A stretch of 64,000 bases of DNA, taken from NCBI GenBank assembly GCA_949316235.1, contig OX438757.1, forward strand, positions 11,092,657-11,156,656, in the 5' to 3' direction. Of the stretch, positions 1-10,769 are shown one piece after another (position 1 is the first letter of the stretch; every line of letters begins with the position of its first letter). A model generated the notes under the pieces. It saw nothing but the letters and a program-made list of their open reading frames with translations. It was not told the DNA's origin and made no database searches. Made by a program: the position numbers and the translations under genes. Source of the DNA: Oegoconia quadripuncta. Its lineage: Eukaryota; Arthropoda; Insecta; Lepidoptera; Autostichidae.

Positions 1-268
1 TTAATTCTTGTGATTAGATGATAACTTGTAATGAAACCGCAAATTTTCATGATAGGTATAATGGATCAAACGAGTTCTGATAGACTAGATATTGGTCGGG
101 TATAAAGTTCCTAACTGTTCATCTTCGTAGACAAATTTATAGCCCAAGCTCCACACCTACCGCCAACTGATCTATGTACAGAGAATATTTCACAATTTAA
201 TTGTACACCATACAGTATATCACTATATAACTTAAAATATATTTATTTCTAAATGTAACGAACTGGAT
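1..268. other. AT-rich stretch, nothing recognised
   Basis: No open frame, repeat or RNA recognised. Confidence 0.6.
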
Positions 269-562
269 GTACTGTGTGGTTTCAGCGAGTAAAAAGAATA
301 GAGCCAACCCATCTCTTCCCGTGGGTATCGCAAAAGGCAACTAAGGGACTTGCCACCAAAAAATATTTAGATTTGTAGTTTTAATAGCGATGGGCCCACA
401 CCCTGTCACGTGTGCATTTATGTATATTTTATAATGTATTGGGAGAGGAAATGTGAACCGTGGATGTTGTTTCAATCATTAAACATTTAATGTTTGAAGC
501 AGCAAAAGCTATATTTGGGATATCTCTGACCACCCCATTAGGATAAAGGTCATGATATTATG
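269..562 (+). repeat. Dispersed repeat family A, copy 1
   Basis: The copy runs from a 'gtgtggtttc' start through 'tctcttcccgtgggt', 'aaaaggcaactaa' and 'gcgatgggccc' to a 'ggtcatgatattat' end. The same ordered blocks recur at 2286-2400, 3581-3860, 20024-20165 (minus) and 45779-46015 (minus). No coding capacity is visible. The mechanism is not clear from the sequence; it resembles a short interspersed family widespread in Lepidoptera. Confidence 0.75.
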
Positions 563-651
563 AAAGTAAATAGGTATGTAACGAACTGAATGGATAGGTT
601 TCTCGTATATACCTAACGCAAAACCTAGCTTATTCAGTTGTGAATATTCAA

Positions 652-962
652 ATCATCATCATCATCAGCCCGTATACATCCCACTGCAGAGATATAGGCC
701 TTCCTTCGTATATGTTCAAATTACAAGACGGGAATACAGAAAGAAAGCAGTTAATTAGTTTTAATAAAAGGTTTTTATATTTTTATAAGTCGTAAGACAT
801 TGACACATCGAAAGGAGGGAAATAATAGAGAAAGTTGCCACAATGAAAAAACGTGAATCACATACAATTTTCAATACGCAACAGTATATGGGGGAGTATG
901 GGCCGTAGTCCACCACGCTGGCCCAATGCGGGTTGGGGATATCACATGCCTTTGAATTTTTA
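652..962 (-). repeat. LINE 3' end with (GAT)n tail
   Basis: Read on the minus strand, the segment has 'cccaacccgcattgggcc' and a block for a visible 'actcccccatat' motif, then 'cactgcagtgggatgta' and a GATGATGATGATGATT tail. A plus-strand relative lies at 19540-19640. This is a 5'-truncated non-LTR 3' end with no coding part. Confidence 0.55.
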
Positions 963-2285
963 TTTCTCAGGCATGCAGGAATATGAAAATATATTAGTAA
1001 ATATCCTAAGGTAAAAATCAAAGAAAATAAAATTTTAGATTTTGATACAGCTTTCCCTGAGAGGAACAAGCAAGAAATCAAAGGGTTGCACTACTAAAAC
1101 AAGTTTATAAATTACAAATAGTAATTGCCAAATATGCATGCGAACAAGCTGTTTACATCCATAATGACTATCACCCAAATAGTGTGATATTCATCAAATA
1201 CAGAACAATTATTGTTATACAGCTTTTAAAGGTGTTTTCAGATTTTCGTTACCTTATTCACACGTCGTTAATATGTTTAGAAAAATTGCTACATGTTTCT
1301 GATGTATACCAACTACACAATTAGTATTTTCAAGCACTTACACAATACACATACAAATATAATATATCCCTCGTGTATGAGGGAGGCGATAACAATCACA
1401 GGTTTTCTTAGATTTTATTCTATTAATGTAAATTTAGGAGTCCATTGAGGAGTTAGCAGCTGATGCTTATAATATAACACAAGTATTTTTAATGCTTAGC
1501 ATGGGCATCAGCTGGGACATACTTTTAGAAATTCTAATGAATATTACAAAATTTTACCGGTTGTAAACTACTGTATTTACCTGTGATTAAAAATAAATTA
1601 TTCTTACATTATAAATGATTAGAAACAAACCTATCATCACCGGCCGCACTTCGACAAACCAACAGATATTTCTCATGAAATCAGGAGAATTTATCCATGT
1701 ATCTCCAAAACTATTGGGCCAAAGTAAATGCTATTAATGTGATTTACACTTCATAATTTGACTAGTTATTGAATAAAAAAAAGAAATACACCTTAAAATG
1801 TTGTAACTCATCAACCCAAAGCAAGAAGGTGATGTGGGCAAATAGTGCTTATGACGCACCATGGTGAACATGTGTATGAGAAGCATTTAGTGATGCCGCA
1901 CCCACGGCAAATTTGGTGTTTGACGCCGCAGTAACGTGTTAAAGGTAAGTAATTACTCATAATAATATGCTCTCTTTCAAATTACAGGATTAATACGTTG
2001 TCTACAACGTCGTATCTCTAAGTAGGTATATCATAATTATCAGGCTTTATATGTATACGAATATATTATAAACGTTTTAGGATAAATCTTCGCAGTATAT
2101 AAGTACATATCGACTTCCAAGTTACTTAAAATATCATCTCCTCGCGTTCCAGGTGCAAAGCTACTTCCGGGCATGTATTTTAAAATTATTTAATATAAGG
2201 AACATGACTGATCCAATTACAATTACCTATTTGATTTGATATGAATGTAAGTACTTATTGAATGGTTTATATCTTGTATTATGTA
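963..2285. other. AT-rich stretch, nothing recognised
   Basis: No gene, RNA or clear repeat seen on either strand. Open frames here are short and of random composition. Confidence 0.5.
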
Positions 2286-2400
2286 TTAAAAAGAATAAAA
2301 TGAACACGTCTCTTCCCGTGAGTGTCATAAAAGGCTTACCTACTACGAAACTTTCAATTTAAATATCTATAGAATTACACGTTTAAACAGCGATGGGCCG
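2286..2400 (+). repeat. Dispersed repeat family A, copy 2 (partial)
   Basis: Shares 'tctcttcccgtgagtgtc', a shortened 'ataaaaggc' block and 'agcgatgggcc' with copies 1 and 3. The 3' half is missing. Confidence 0.65.
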
Positions 2401-3070
2401 TATAATATTGGCTTTACCTATGAAATTGGAGTTTTTTTTCTTCGTTAATCATATGTACCAATTCCTGCGATTTTCAAAGCTATAGGTATCCAAATTTGTT
2501 TTTTATTTGGAAAATGGAATATTATTTGAAATATTTTTTAATTTCTGGGCTAAATCACATAATAAAAAAAAATTAACAGAGCTCTTTTCGTGTGCTTCCC
2601 ATAATCATTTCTTAGATTTCCTGATACTTTTATAAAGCGGTTACTTTTAAAAATTAACGCTGCCTATACTTAACTTGATGTTATCCGATAATACGCACAA
2701 AGTTTAGCTAAATTTGGATTTGCCGTTCCCAAAAAAAAAAAAACAAAAATGTTTGTATGGAGAAAACAGTCTTAATGAAATTCTTCATACAAAACGCTAA
2801 TTTCATAGGTAAGGACCTAATATGTCTAGCCAAACCGAAACGTGAAGTCACTCGTAGAGCCTTAATGCAATACCCTCGCGATTATCATTTATTACATATC
2901 CCTAATTGTGCGTCATTAACCAGTCATTCGATCCTACAGGAACTCGATTCATAATATTTATATAGGTCATCTTTGTTGGGTTGCCGCAGGGCTCCCCTTG
3001 TAAACTAATATGTTTGATAGCTAATTGAGAATTAGTTATATTTTGCTTGTTTTGTGTATGTTCAGTCTTT
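2401..3070. other. AT-rich stretch, nothing recognised
   Basis: Homopolymer runs (poly-A at about 2732) and short frames only. Confidence 0.5.
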
Positions 3071-3271
3071 ATCTTATCTAAATCTGCCGCCAAGCAGCAA
3101 TGTTAATAGTATTGTCGTGTTCCGGTTGTCAGAGATAAGATAGCCAGTCCCCCAAATGTGTTGGGGTTTCCGGGTCAGTACGCTTCCATCTTCGACCTCA
3201 TCTTCACTTAACATCAGGTGTGATTGAGGTCAAGTACCAACCCGTTATGCATAAAAAAAAAAAAAAAAAAA
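3071..3271 (+). mobile_element. SINE-1, 5'-truncated copy with poly-A
   Basis: Body and tail of the tRNA-headed SINE seen complete at 7006-7339: 'aatctgccgccaagcagca', 'gataagatagccagtc', 'tttccgggtcagtacgctt', 'cctcatcttcacttaacatc', then 'aacccgttatgcat' and a run of A (3252-3270). The tRNA head is absent. Followed at 3272-3345 by a fragment ('tccggatgtatctc', 'cgtggtcc') of the family seen at 63135-63400. Confidence 0.85.
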
Positions 3272-3580
3272 TCCGGATGTATCTCAAAAATCCGTGGTCC
3301 GTTTTAAGTGTGTTTTTTATAATAAATACCAAATTATATATTTCGCTTTTAATACAGTTATTTGGTTAACGTAGTTATTCGAGCGTTTCTACATATTCAA
3401 TTTATAGTTATTAGTTTTCCGGGGCATTTTTATGGGAGGAATTAATGTTATTGCCTTGTTTTGCACTATTTATCTGTAGTATTGTCACAGCTATATCAGC
3501 ATCGAGAATTTAACATTGTTGTTAAAGGGCTATTTCTATCACAAGCTGTTTTTGGCATCCCAGCTTATTTTGCATACTTG

Positions 3581-3860
3581 TGCCGTGTGGTTTCTGCACG
3601 TAAAAAGGTTAGAACCAACCCGTCTCTTCCCATGGGTGTCGTAAAAGGTGACTAACGGACTTTACATCAAAAACCATCGATAGATTTGCACGTTTCAACG
3701 GCGACGGGCTCGACCCATGTCACGTGTGCATTTCTGTTATAATTTGTAAGATGAACCGTAGAAGTTGTTTTAAGCATTAAACTCTTAATGGACTTATGTT
3801 GGATAAATTTTTGGGATATATTTGACCACGCCATTTGGGATTAAGGTCGTGACGTTATAT
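3581..3860 (+). repeat. Dispersed repeat family A, copy 3
   Basis: Full-length relative of 269-562, with 'tgccgtgtggtttctgcac', 'gggtgtcgtaaaaggtgac', 'gcgacgggctcgacccatgt' and 'attaaggtcgtgacgtta'. Confidence 0.75.
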
Positions 3861-4829
3861 ATGTATTTTTATGAAACCTTATTGTTTCGCAATAATTATT
3901 CATGTAAATTGTCTCTAAGGCACTCAATATTGTCCAGATCATAAATATATTACTTTCTTAATTTGCAACTTTTTTCAGTCCCTTGACGTGACTCTCGTTC
4001 ACAATCTTGAGTGGAAAGTTTAAAATACTATATTGCGAAACTTTTGGAATTAAGGGGGTTTATTCTTCACAGCGTCCCATTAAAGAATAATGATCATAAT
4101 GATCCTTTATACGATTATGCGTAGGTATACATAAATATAGATTTTCGAAAAGCAGTAAGTATTGACAATAAAATATAGCAATTTTAAGTGCTGAATTTAT
4201 ATTTTTGTCATAAATGCTATGAAAGGTGTTATACCTCTGTAATCACTAGACAGAAATTTAAGTAGGTATCAATGCGAGAGATAATTCGAAGTATCCAGTA
4301 AATAAGAGTGATTTAAAATTTAGGAATAAATTTAAACCGGCCTGTATTCTAAATGGCTTGACAATCGACACTCAATTCACTATTGGAAAGTTTGAATGGA
4401 TTTCCGGGAACATAAACGCATTCGAAATTTTAAAACTTTCTGATACCGAATCGAAAGTCGACTGTGGTGCGGAACCATTTAGATTATGGGGACAGGTATA
4501 AAATTCCATGACTATCAAATTCAAATACTCTATCCATTGTGACTGTGACAATTTTTAATCAACTAAAGAGGTTAGCAAGGAAGGTTACATACGAATTAAA
4601 AAAAATGCGGTAAAAAGGCGACAATCTTTGCAAAATCAATATTTGTGTCCCTTTGTGTAATTTGCAGGTGTATTTTGTTTAATTTATTTTTGACGCTTCT
4701 TGGAGGACTTACTGGTTTCCGCAGTAATGTACTATTTAAATAGATATTTCGAAAATATCGCCTATTATCATTTAGACTTAGGCAAGTATTGTAAATTGTA
4801 TGTTCTTTTTACTCTTACTAACTACCATC
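3861..4829. other. AT-rich stretch, nothing recognised
   Basis: No gene or recognisable repeat. Confidence 0.5.
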
Positions 4830-4952
4830 TGGAGATGGAGGGATGAGTTGGATAAGTTCCTAACCAACTGGTCGGAGGAGGCCTGCAATAAAGAGCCGTG
4901 GAGAGAGAGGAGGGAGGCCTTTGCCCAGCAGTGGGACAGTATGGGCTCCTAA
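4830..4952 (+). pseudogene. RTE-type LINE ORF2 C-terminus (3' fragment)
   Basis: Forty open codons read W-R-W-R-D-E-L-D-K-F at the start and A-F-A-Q-Q-W-D-S-M-G-S-stop at the end. This matches the typical extreme C-terminus of RTE-clade reverse transcriptases (RW.DDL...W...A.....W....EA..QQW...G). The stop is followed at once by a (TAA)n tail, as expected for a 5'-truncated insertion. No reverse transcriptase domain remains, so it is inert. Confidence 0.7.
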
Positions 4953-5316
4953 TAATAATAACTATCTGTAAAATGTTTCCTTCTGTTGTACAATAAAGTA
5001 TAGGTATTGTTGTGTATAAGGAGTATAAAGTTTTCTTAGAATTGGTTGATTTTATTTTGTCAATTTTCTATAAATTACGATAAACGTAGAAAAGGTATAG
5101 AGGGCCCTCAAAACTTTTCCCATACATTTTTCAAGTAACTACTTATACAACAAATACAATAAAAATTCTTACAATTTATTACCATACAAGATATCGGTTC
5201 AACAACGAAATATCTACGAAACTAATCGAACTATAGTTCATTCCCACTATATACCAATAGGTATTGTTTCCCATTATTTATTTTCTTTCAGTAAGTAATA
5301 TCATAATGTCTTCGTG

Positions 5317-5566
5317 CCTGGAGGTCTACTCTCTAACGAAAATAACTTCGGGCGGCCGTAACTTCGGACTTTTTCTTTTGCAGTTTGCTGTGTCAATTAT
5401 AAACCAATTGTCATTATTTTACTTTTGTTGTATATAGTTGGACATCACAAGTTAGTACGGGACGTAAGGAGCGTTTGACGATATGCAAATAACAAATTCT
5501 TAGCAAAAGAAAAAGTCCGAAATTACGGCCGTCGAAGCTATTTTCGTTAGAGAGTAGACCCCCTGG
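5317..5566. mobile_element. MITE with 58-bp terminal inverted repeats
   Basis: The arm at 5323-5380 and the arm at 5504-5560 are inverted copies matching at about 54 of 58 positions, both beginning 'ggtctactctctaacgaaaa' and ending 'cggactttttcttttg'. The 123-bp centre is non-coding. No target duplication could be fixed with certainty. Just outside, 5597-5607 and 5664-5674 form another perfect 11-bp inverted pair. Confidence 0.75.
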
Positions 5567-5789
5567 CCTCTGGCTCTCGTGCAATTGCGAGTTCAATGTC
5601 GATAGACATCCGTAAGTTTGTCACTCTTGCACTTGCGTATACGTGTGAAAGTGACAGGCATAAGTCTATCGACAGTGAAATCAATTAATATGAGAATAAC
5701 GATGATACTGTAGGGCTGGAAAATTGGATAAGTCAACATATATACTCACCCATGCTAGGTTCACACACTCACTAGGTTCATTAGTGAAG

Positions 5790-5870
5790 GTGAAAGTATG
5801 AAGACTACATTTAAGTGGAGATACAGGTTTTTATACCTGTCTCAGGCATCAGTCTCACACAAACTTTAAA
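5790..5870 (+). repeat. LINE 3'-UTR fragment
   Basis: Shares the 'acaggttt...acctgtctcaggc...cagtctcacacaaa' block with 61045-61212, where it is followed by an AT-rich tail. Confidence 0.4.
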
Positions 5871-6280
5871 ACACAAACATATTTATTATCTTTCAATTTT
5901 TTGATTGTGATGAAAATAATAAAAATTATAAATTAATTTCGTGGATTTTCAACTTTAACGTTTGTAAAATGCCGTGGGAAAACCAAAAATATCTTAACAA
6001 ACCAAAAATTGAAATGAAACGAACTATACGAACGAACGAATAACGAAAATAAATACTTCTCGCTCTTACATATCCTGTGAACAACAGACGGACTCACGTG
6101 TACCCAGCGGAAGATTTGCAATGCTAAACAATAAGCTTCAAAATACGAAGCGGTCACCCAACCATTAAAGGTGACCATAGTGTCTGATGCTTAACTTTAA
6201 TCATCGGTCTGCCAATCGTTCAGGTACTAGACCGCAACCTTTTCAATACTAGATATAAAAGCACTATATTTATATGTCTT
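5871..6280. other. Nothing recognised
   Basis: An 81-codon minus-strand frame at 5933-6178 has no recognisable domain and AT-driven composition, so it is not called. Confidence 0.45.
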
Positions 6281-6553
6281 ACTGTATAAATATTCTTAGA
6301 CACACACAACACCATCTAAATCGACATTAAGCAACTATAGGCTTATGTTGAGGATACCAGATGGTTGATATATTACACAAATACATTTTTTTTTGTAAAT
6401 AAATACATATATAAATAAAAAACATCCATAACTCGGGAACACATGTCTATATTCATCATACAAACATATGCCCCTAGCGGGATTTGAACCCGCAACCTTT
6501 TGGTATAGCAGTCCGAGTTTTTAACCACTACACCAAACAGGTCGTCACTGTAT
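6281..6553 (-). mobile_element. SINE-2, full-length with target duplication
   Basis: The minus strand carries a tRNA-like head with box A-like 'tggtgtagtgg' and box B-like 'ggttcaaatcc', then 'cgctaggggcatatg', a body with 'tgtgttcccgagttatgg', and a 3' part with 'caaccatctggtatcc'. The unit 6288-6546 is flanked by 7-bp duplications 'actgtat' (6281-6287 and 6547-6553). Pol III transcription and LINE-dependent retroposition are inferred from the family type. Confidence 0.85.
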
Positions 6554-6998
6554 GCATACATACATATACATACTTCATACACATTCCAAGAAACAATGGT
6601 ATTGCATCTAACGTTTATTGTACCTATTGGGACCCGCAAATTCCTATAAATGTTAATGAGAGACGTGGATCGGAATGCATAAAAGGTATTATGGTCAAAG
6701 GTTCCATCCAGTTCTATTAGTGTTATTGTTCAAGTTCACGTTTGTGCAAATATTCGTGAAAATTAAAGGAAATTTTCCTTCATTTCATCAGTCTATTAGC
6801 GCTTGACAAATTGTTATCGATCTATTTTCGCGGTATGACGACCTCTGTGGCAACTTGGTTAAGTGCCTCGGATATTAGGAAGACTATAGTTTGTAGCTAA
6901 ATTTAGCTATTTTATTCATATAAATATTAGTTAGATAATATTAGATAGATAGAAAAATATTGAAACAGAAAAACGGGATTTGATACTATGATCTCACT
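6554..6998. other. Nothing recognised
   Basis: No gene or repeat recognised. Confidence 0.45.
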
Positions 6999-7346
6999 AA
7001 ACTGTTTTTTTTTATGCACAACGGGTTGGTACTTGACCTCAATCACACTTGATGTTAAGTGAAGATGAGGTCGAAGGTGGAAGCGTACTGACCCGGAAAC
7101 CCCAACACATTTGGAGGACTGGCTATCTTATCTTTGACAACCGGAACACAAAAATGCTATTAACATTGCTGCTTGGCGGCAGATTTAGATTAGATGGTGG
7201 TAGCTAGCCAGGCGGACATTTAAAATGCCCTACCACTAACCAAACTGAGTACTTAAACATGTACCCCGCTGGGGATCGAACCCGCGACCTCCGAATCGTA
7301 AACCGAATGTTGTTTACATTCAGCCACGGAAGCGATAACAAACTGT
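6999..7346 (-). mobile_element. SINE-1, full-length with target duplication
   Basis: The minus strand begins with a tRNA-like head containing 'ttccgtggctgaatg' (box A region) and 'gggttcgatccccagcgg' (box B), continues through 'gtccgcctggctagctac' and 'gataagatagccagtcc', and ends 'accaacccgttgtgcat' plus a T-rich (A-rich on its own strand) tail. The 7-bp 'aaactgt' flanks it at 6999-7005 and 7340-7346. This is the reference copy for the family in this window. Confidence 0.88.
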
Positions 7347-7464
7347 GACTGCTTTATCATGTAAGCTACCGTGATTTCACCTCGTTTCAACCATTATCTT
7401 CTTCTTTTCCTATCCTTTTCCATAGCATATATAAAATAAGTAACATGGAATACTAAGCCTTGCG

Positions 7465-7570
7465 CTGTAAATAAATACATATTTCAGACACACCAATTAT
7501 GGATACTAGACAACGGATAAACCACGGATACTAAGCTCGCATATAAATGTTCGTATTCATCGATCATACA
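7465..7570 (-). mobile_element. SINE-3, partial degenerate copy
   Basis: Carries 'ggatactagacaacggata' and 'taaatgttcgtattcatc', both found in the SINE-3 copies at 8866-9092 and 42447-42697. The head is missing. Confidence 0.55.
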
Positions 7571-8000
7571 AATATTTTCATTTGACTTCGAAGCAAATTT
7601 AACAATAGGAGCGCTTGGCCGAAGCTTTACATAACCGGAAGGCTAGTCTCTACTTGGCACAAAGGGTGATCGTCGCAATTGAATGAGGTAATTCCGCCAG
7701 CCTACTCGGGACCCTTCTGGCGTGCAAATTCTCAGACAATTTTTTTTATATAATTATTTTTATATTTTATGAGTTAATTTATTTAAATACAAACAATCAG
7801 ATACAAGTATTACACAGTCGAGACACAATACAAAAAGTAAACATGCTTGCAAGTGTCGCAAGGTGGAGTCAACGCAGCATGGGTAGCCGGTCACTACAAC
7901 GCTGGTTTCAGTGGAGTCTCCAAATTTAGGTAGCTAAGTTTTGATTTATTGTCATAGATTATTTTGTTGTAATACAATAAACATTTATACAACAACTTAC
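7571..8000 (-). other. Presumed intron after the GPCR exon
   Basis: On the minus strand the donor GTAAGT occupies 8000-7995. No downstream exon coding a first membrane helix is visible between here and position 1. Confidence 0.45.
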
Positions 8001-8315
8001 AATAAGACTGATATATCCATGAAATCCGTTGTAGGCAAGGATTATGTCACGAAAGTTCCCATCGCAATAGTTGCACGTGGTTTCCGACGACTTAGTGAGA
8101 TTCAGCCTGCTTCGCCATCCGTCTACCATCAACTTCATGAGTGTCCCGAAGTCGAAGGGGTCATGGCTGGTGTTCCTTGAAGATTGCTCCTTCAACACGG
8201 ATAGATATTGGCTCAGGTCCACATCGGTGCTGTTCTCACTCTCCTTTGTTGCCATTAACATTTCCTCGAATATGTTAGACAAGGCTTGCGTCATAGTGTG
8301 ATTGTCTTCCGACAT
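8001..8315 (-). CDS. First coding exon of a class A neuropeptide GPCR (N-terminal extracellular domain)
   Basis: Exactly 105 codons run from ATG to a consensus donor (ATT|GTAAGT, phase 0). The translated segment is acidic and hydrophilic with no signal peptide. It has N-glycosylation sites at N5, N28, N48 and N72, then C81 and C84 in a TCNYCDGNFRDI stretch and YNGFHGYISLI at its end. A cysteine-bearing N-terminus leading into an 'HGYxSL' entry to helix 1 is typical of the insect FMRFamide/myosuppressin/sex-peptide-receptor-like group, whose genes often split here. A minus-strand acceptor (gttacag, exon start about 8391) would give about 76 nt of 5'-UTR. Family is an inference from the short end motif; no membrane helix lies in the window. 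A different extracellular exon is possible, but the ATG, frame and donor agree well. Confidence 0.6.
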
Positions 8316-8391
8316 CTTCCTTCCCGTGTAGAGGTGGCGTCAATATTCATAATTTACGATGATTTCTCATGCTTCCAGCTTCTTAATTACC
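8316..8391 (-). other. Putative 5'-UTR of the GPCR exon
   Basis: On the minus strand, 'ttctttgttacag' ends at 8392 and looks like a splice acceptor. The 76 nt to the ATG contain short upstream AUGs closed by nearby stops. Upstream non-coding exons and the promoter would lie to the right. Confidence 0.4.
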
Positions 8392-8459
8392 CTGTAACAA
8401 AGAATTTTCGATTTCATTAATTTATAAACGTAACTGCAATGTATCGCGCGCGATTAATC

Positions 8460-8632
8460 TTTTTTTTTCTCGGGGGTTGGCCAGATAGTGATGTGGGACT
8501 CCCTCCCTGTCGGGAGGTATACCCACTAATACACGGCGGCGGCCTTCCTCGGCGTTAGGGAGGACCTGGATACGCATAGGTAGCTTCCAGGTCCTTTCCA
8601 GCCCTGCCCCCCTCACGATCAATCCTTACATG
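8460..8632 (+). repeat. GC-rich dispersed repeat G, copy 1
   Basis: Contains 'cgggaggtatacccactaa', 'ggccttcctcggcgttag' and 'gggaggacctgg'. A longer relative lies at 54890-55140. Non-coding; local GC is well above its surroundings. Confidence 0.6.
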
Positions 8633-8865
8633 GCTTTAATCGCATTTTCATACGAGTCGGAGAATATGTTCAATAATCCAGTTCAATTGTTTTCAATCGA
8701 ATAGTTGAACTAGGTTGGTGGCTTGCAGGACGGTACGAAAACACTGGCTGTAAGATCGCAACTGGAAACTGACACAAATCTACTAATTTACAGGCCTGCG
8801 TGATGCTATACCCTCTCGTAGAGAGAGGATGCTGTGCACCAATAGTCTAAGACTAATTAATAACA
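8633..8865. other. Nothing recognised
   Basis: Short spacer; a small hairpin (ccctctc/gagagg) at about 8811-8827. Confidence 0.45.
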
Positions 8866-9092
8866 ATAAAAATGTTTCGGACAATTACACCAATCATCTA
8901 GTCCCAAACTAAGCAAAGCCTGTGCTATGGAAACTAGATAACGGATAAATATACATAAATATTTATATAAACATCCATGACTCGGGAATAAATGTTCATA
9001 TTCATCACACAAACATTTATCTCTCGCGGGATTCGAACCCGCAACCATTGGTTTCGCTGACAGTGTCACTATCCATTACACCAATCGATCGT
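8866..9092 (-). mobile_element. SINE-3, near full-length
   Basis: The minus strand has a tRNA-like head ending 'cgggttcgaatcccgcgaga' with the box A-like 'ggtgtaatgg', a body with 'cccgagtcatggatgt', and a 3' part with 'agtttgggactagatg' and 'gattggtgtaattgtcc'. Shares design with SINE-2 but differs in body. Other copies: 36072-36176, 42447-42697, 44428-44625, 52625-52790. Confidence 0.82.
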
Positions 9093-9485
9093 CGTTTATA
9101 AATGCATTTATTTATAGCGTTTACAAACAATAATCTGCCAGTAACCACACGGCGAGATCAGCACTAAGTAGCATAACAGGCGAGATAAATTTTTGTCCTG
9201 GTCATTTTGCTTGGGCGAAATATAGAACTGTCCCACTCTCTCTCCTTATGTCGCGTGCTACAAACGATGTCATGCTACGGGAGCTGATATATGTATGACG
9301 GAGAAACTAATAAATTCTTTATCTTTAACAGCTCATATTTAAGCCTACAGATAATTTAGAAATGTGATTACTTTTAATTAAAAAGTTTTTTATATGCAAA
9401 GGTAGCTATGACAAACGAGCGAGCACCTGACTCGGTATTTGGTGATCGATCATTGCGGCCGCCTATCACGCACCTGTAACCTCTT
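9093..9485. other. Nothing recognised
   Basis: No gene; T-rich and A-rich stretches. Confidence 0.45.
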
Positions 9486-10091
9486 AAAAATCCGGCCAAG
9501 TGCGCGTCGGACTTCGCACTTTTAGAGTTCCTTACCAACTGTATACATACTGAATATAAGCCGTCTGTGCAAGTTACGCGTTTGACCGCAAAATTAGGTT
9601 GCTTTGTAATAGAAAAATGAGGGAATTTAAAAGTAAAGTTCATATTTATCAATATATTGGTATTTGTTATTAAAATATACGTAACAATAAATATTATCAT
9701 CAAATTTCATGTTCATAGGAAAATTTCAAAAATTCTTCGGAACAACATTTTGGAAAAAAGCTAACTGTGACGGCTTCTAATGCCTGTGTTTTCTAATATT
9801 TTTTAAAACAAATGCAGTCATTGTCTACATAATAAGCTCTAAGCAATTATACCTATACGTGCGGATGAAAAAATATTTTTTTTCAGGCCCCCTTCACTTG
9901 TATTTTTAAATATTTTCTTTTACTTTACCTGGCTTTGAGCCAGCAGGACACAAATTTGGTACAAATATCAACGGTTAAGCTGCTAAAGGTTTGCGACAAA
10001 CGACGGACAGACAGACAGGCAGACAGACGGACGGACACATGAGCGACAGCAATAGGGCTCCGTTTGGCCTTCATATACGGAACCTAAAAAG
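9486..10091 (+). repeat. Arthropod-wide 'ccggccaagtgcg' repeat, about 0.6 kb
   Basis: It starts 'tccggccaagtgcgcgtcgg' and ends with a 'ggacagacagacaggcagac' block, 'aatagggctccgtttggcc' and 'tacggaacctaaaaa'. This start/end pair is characteristic of a very common arthropod interspersed repeat. A small fragment of the start recurs at 49493-49565. The centre is non-coding. Confidence 0.7.
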
Positions 10092-10494
10092 TACTTATTT
10101 GAATATAATAACTACTGAGAAAATTCATAAATTATTCATAATTATAAATTCATTTTGTAAATGAAAGAGATTACCGTCAACTTAGTCGCATTGTAATTTT
10201 AGTGTAATCGGTTTAGTAGTTCTTGTGTAATAAAGGTAAATAGCAAAATAGCTTCACATATTTAGAAGATTGTCTAGGTTTTGCACACTCGTTCGCAGTT
10301 CGCTTTGTGTGGAAAAAGTGTAGAGAAGGTCGATATGATTACCAATAAATTTGACAAATCGAAGTTTATCAGATCAAGGTGATATATACTCCAACTAACC
10401 AACTAAATTGTAGGAACTAGAACGGTCGCCATCGCACAAAAATGATCAGGGAGATTGGCAAGCCCGCTAAAATATTAAAAACCAAAAAAATATA

Positions 10495-10556
10495 TATCTT
10501 TCGAAGTCGGCGTCACTGTTGAAAGTAAATCAATCTGACACCGACTACGAAAGATA
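10495..10556. repeat. 21-bp inverted repeat with 20-nt spacer
   Basis: 10495-10515 and 10536-10556 are inverted copies matching at 19 of 21 positions ('tatctttcg[a/t]agtcgg'). It lies just left of the mariner host repeat and could be the end of that repeat or a separate foldback. Confidence 0.7.
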
Positions 10557-10560
10557 CTTA

Positions 10561-10729
10561 CTAGAAATAATAATTACGACAACGAAAATTGTAAATAACT
10601 GATTAAGTGATACGAGCGTTTCAGTAAAATTATTTATTACTTCGTAGTATATAGCTGAAGTCTGTGACAAAATGGCTGCTAGCGTCTACCACGTGAGATG
10701 TACAATAATGTGTATATACATTCAGTGTA
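10561..10729 (+). repeat. Local repeat H, copy 1, left part
   Basis: Continues at 12028-12135 after the mariner. Matches copy 2 (12287-12575) through 'taactgatta', 'gatacgagcgtttcagtaaa' and 'acaaaatggctg'. Confidence 0.75.
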
Positions 10730-10756
10730 CTAAGTATCGGGAATTTGTCAATAAAA
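10730..10756 (+). repeat. Mariner left terminal inverted repeat
   Basis: Pairs with 11999-12025. The outermost two bases differ from the right end. Confidence 0.85.
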
Positions 10757-10769
10757 CAAAAAATACAAA

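Noticed and set aside
761..1081. 106-codon minus-strand frame with a hydrophobic part
   Set aside because: It overlaps a LINE 3' end (652-962) and has AT-driven composition and no homology I can name.
5933..6178. 81-codon minus-strand frame
   Set aside because: Rich in F, S, V and Y from AT content; no motif, splice signal or relative.
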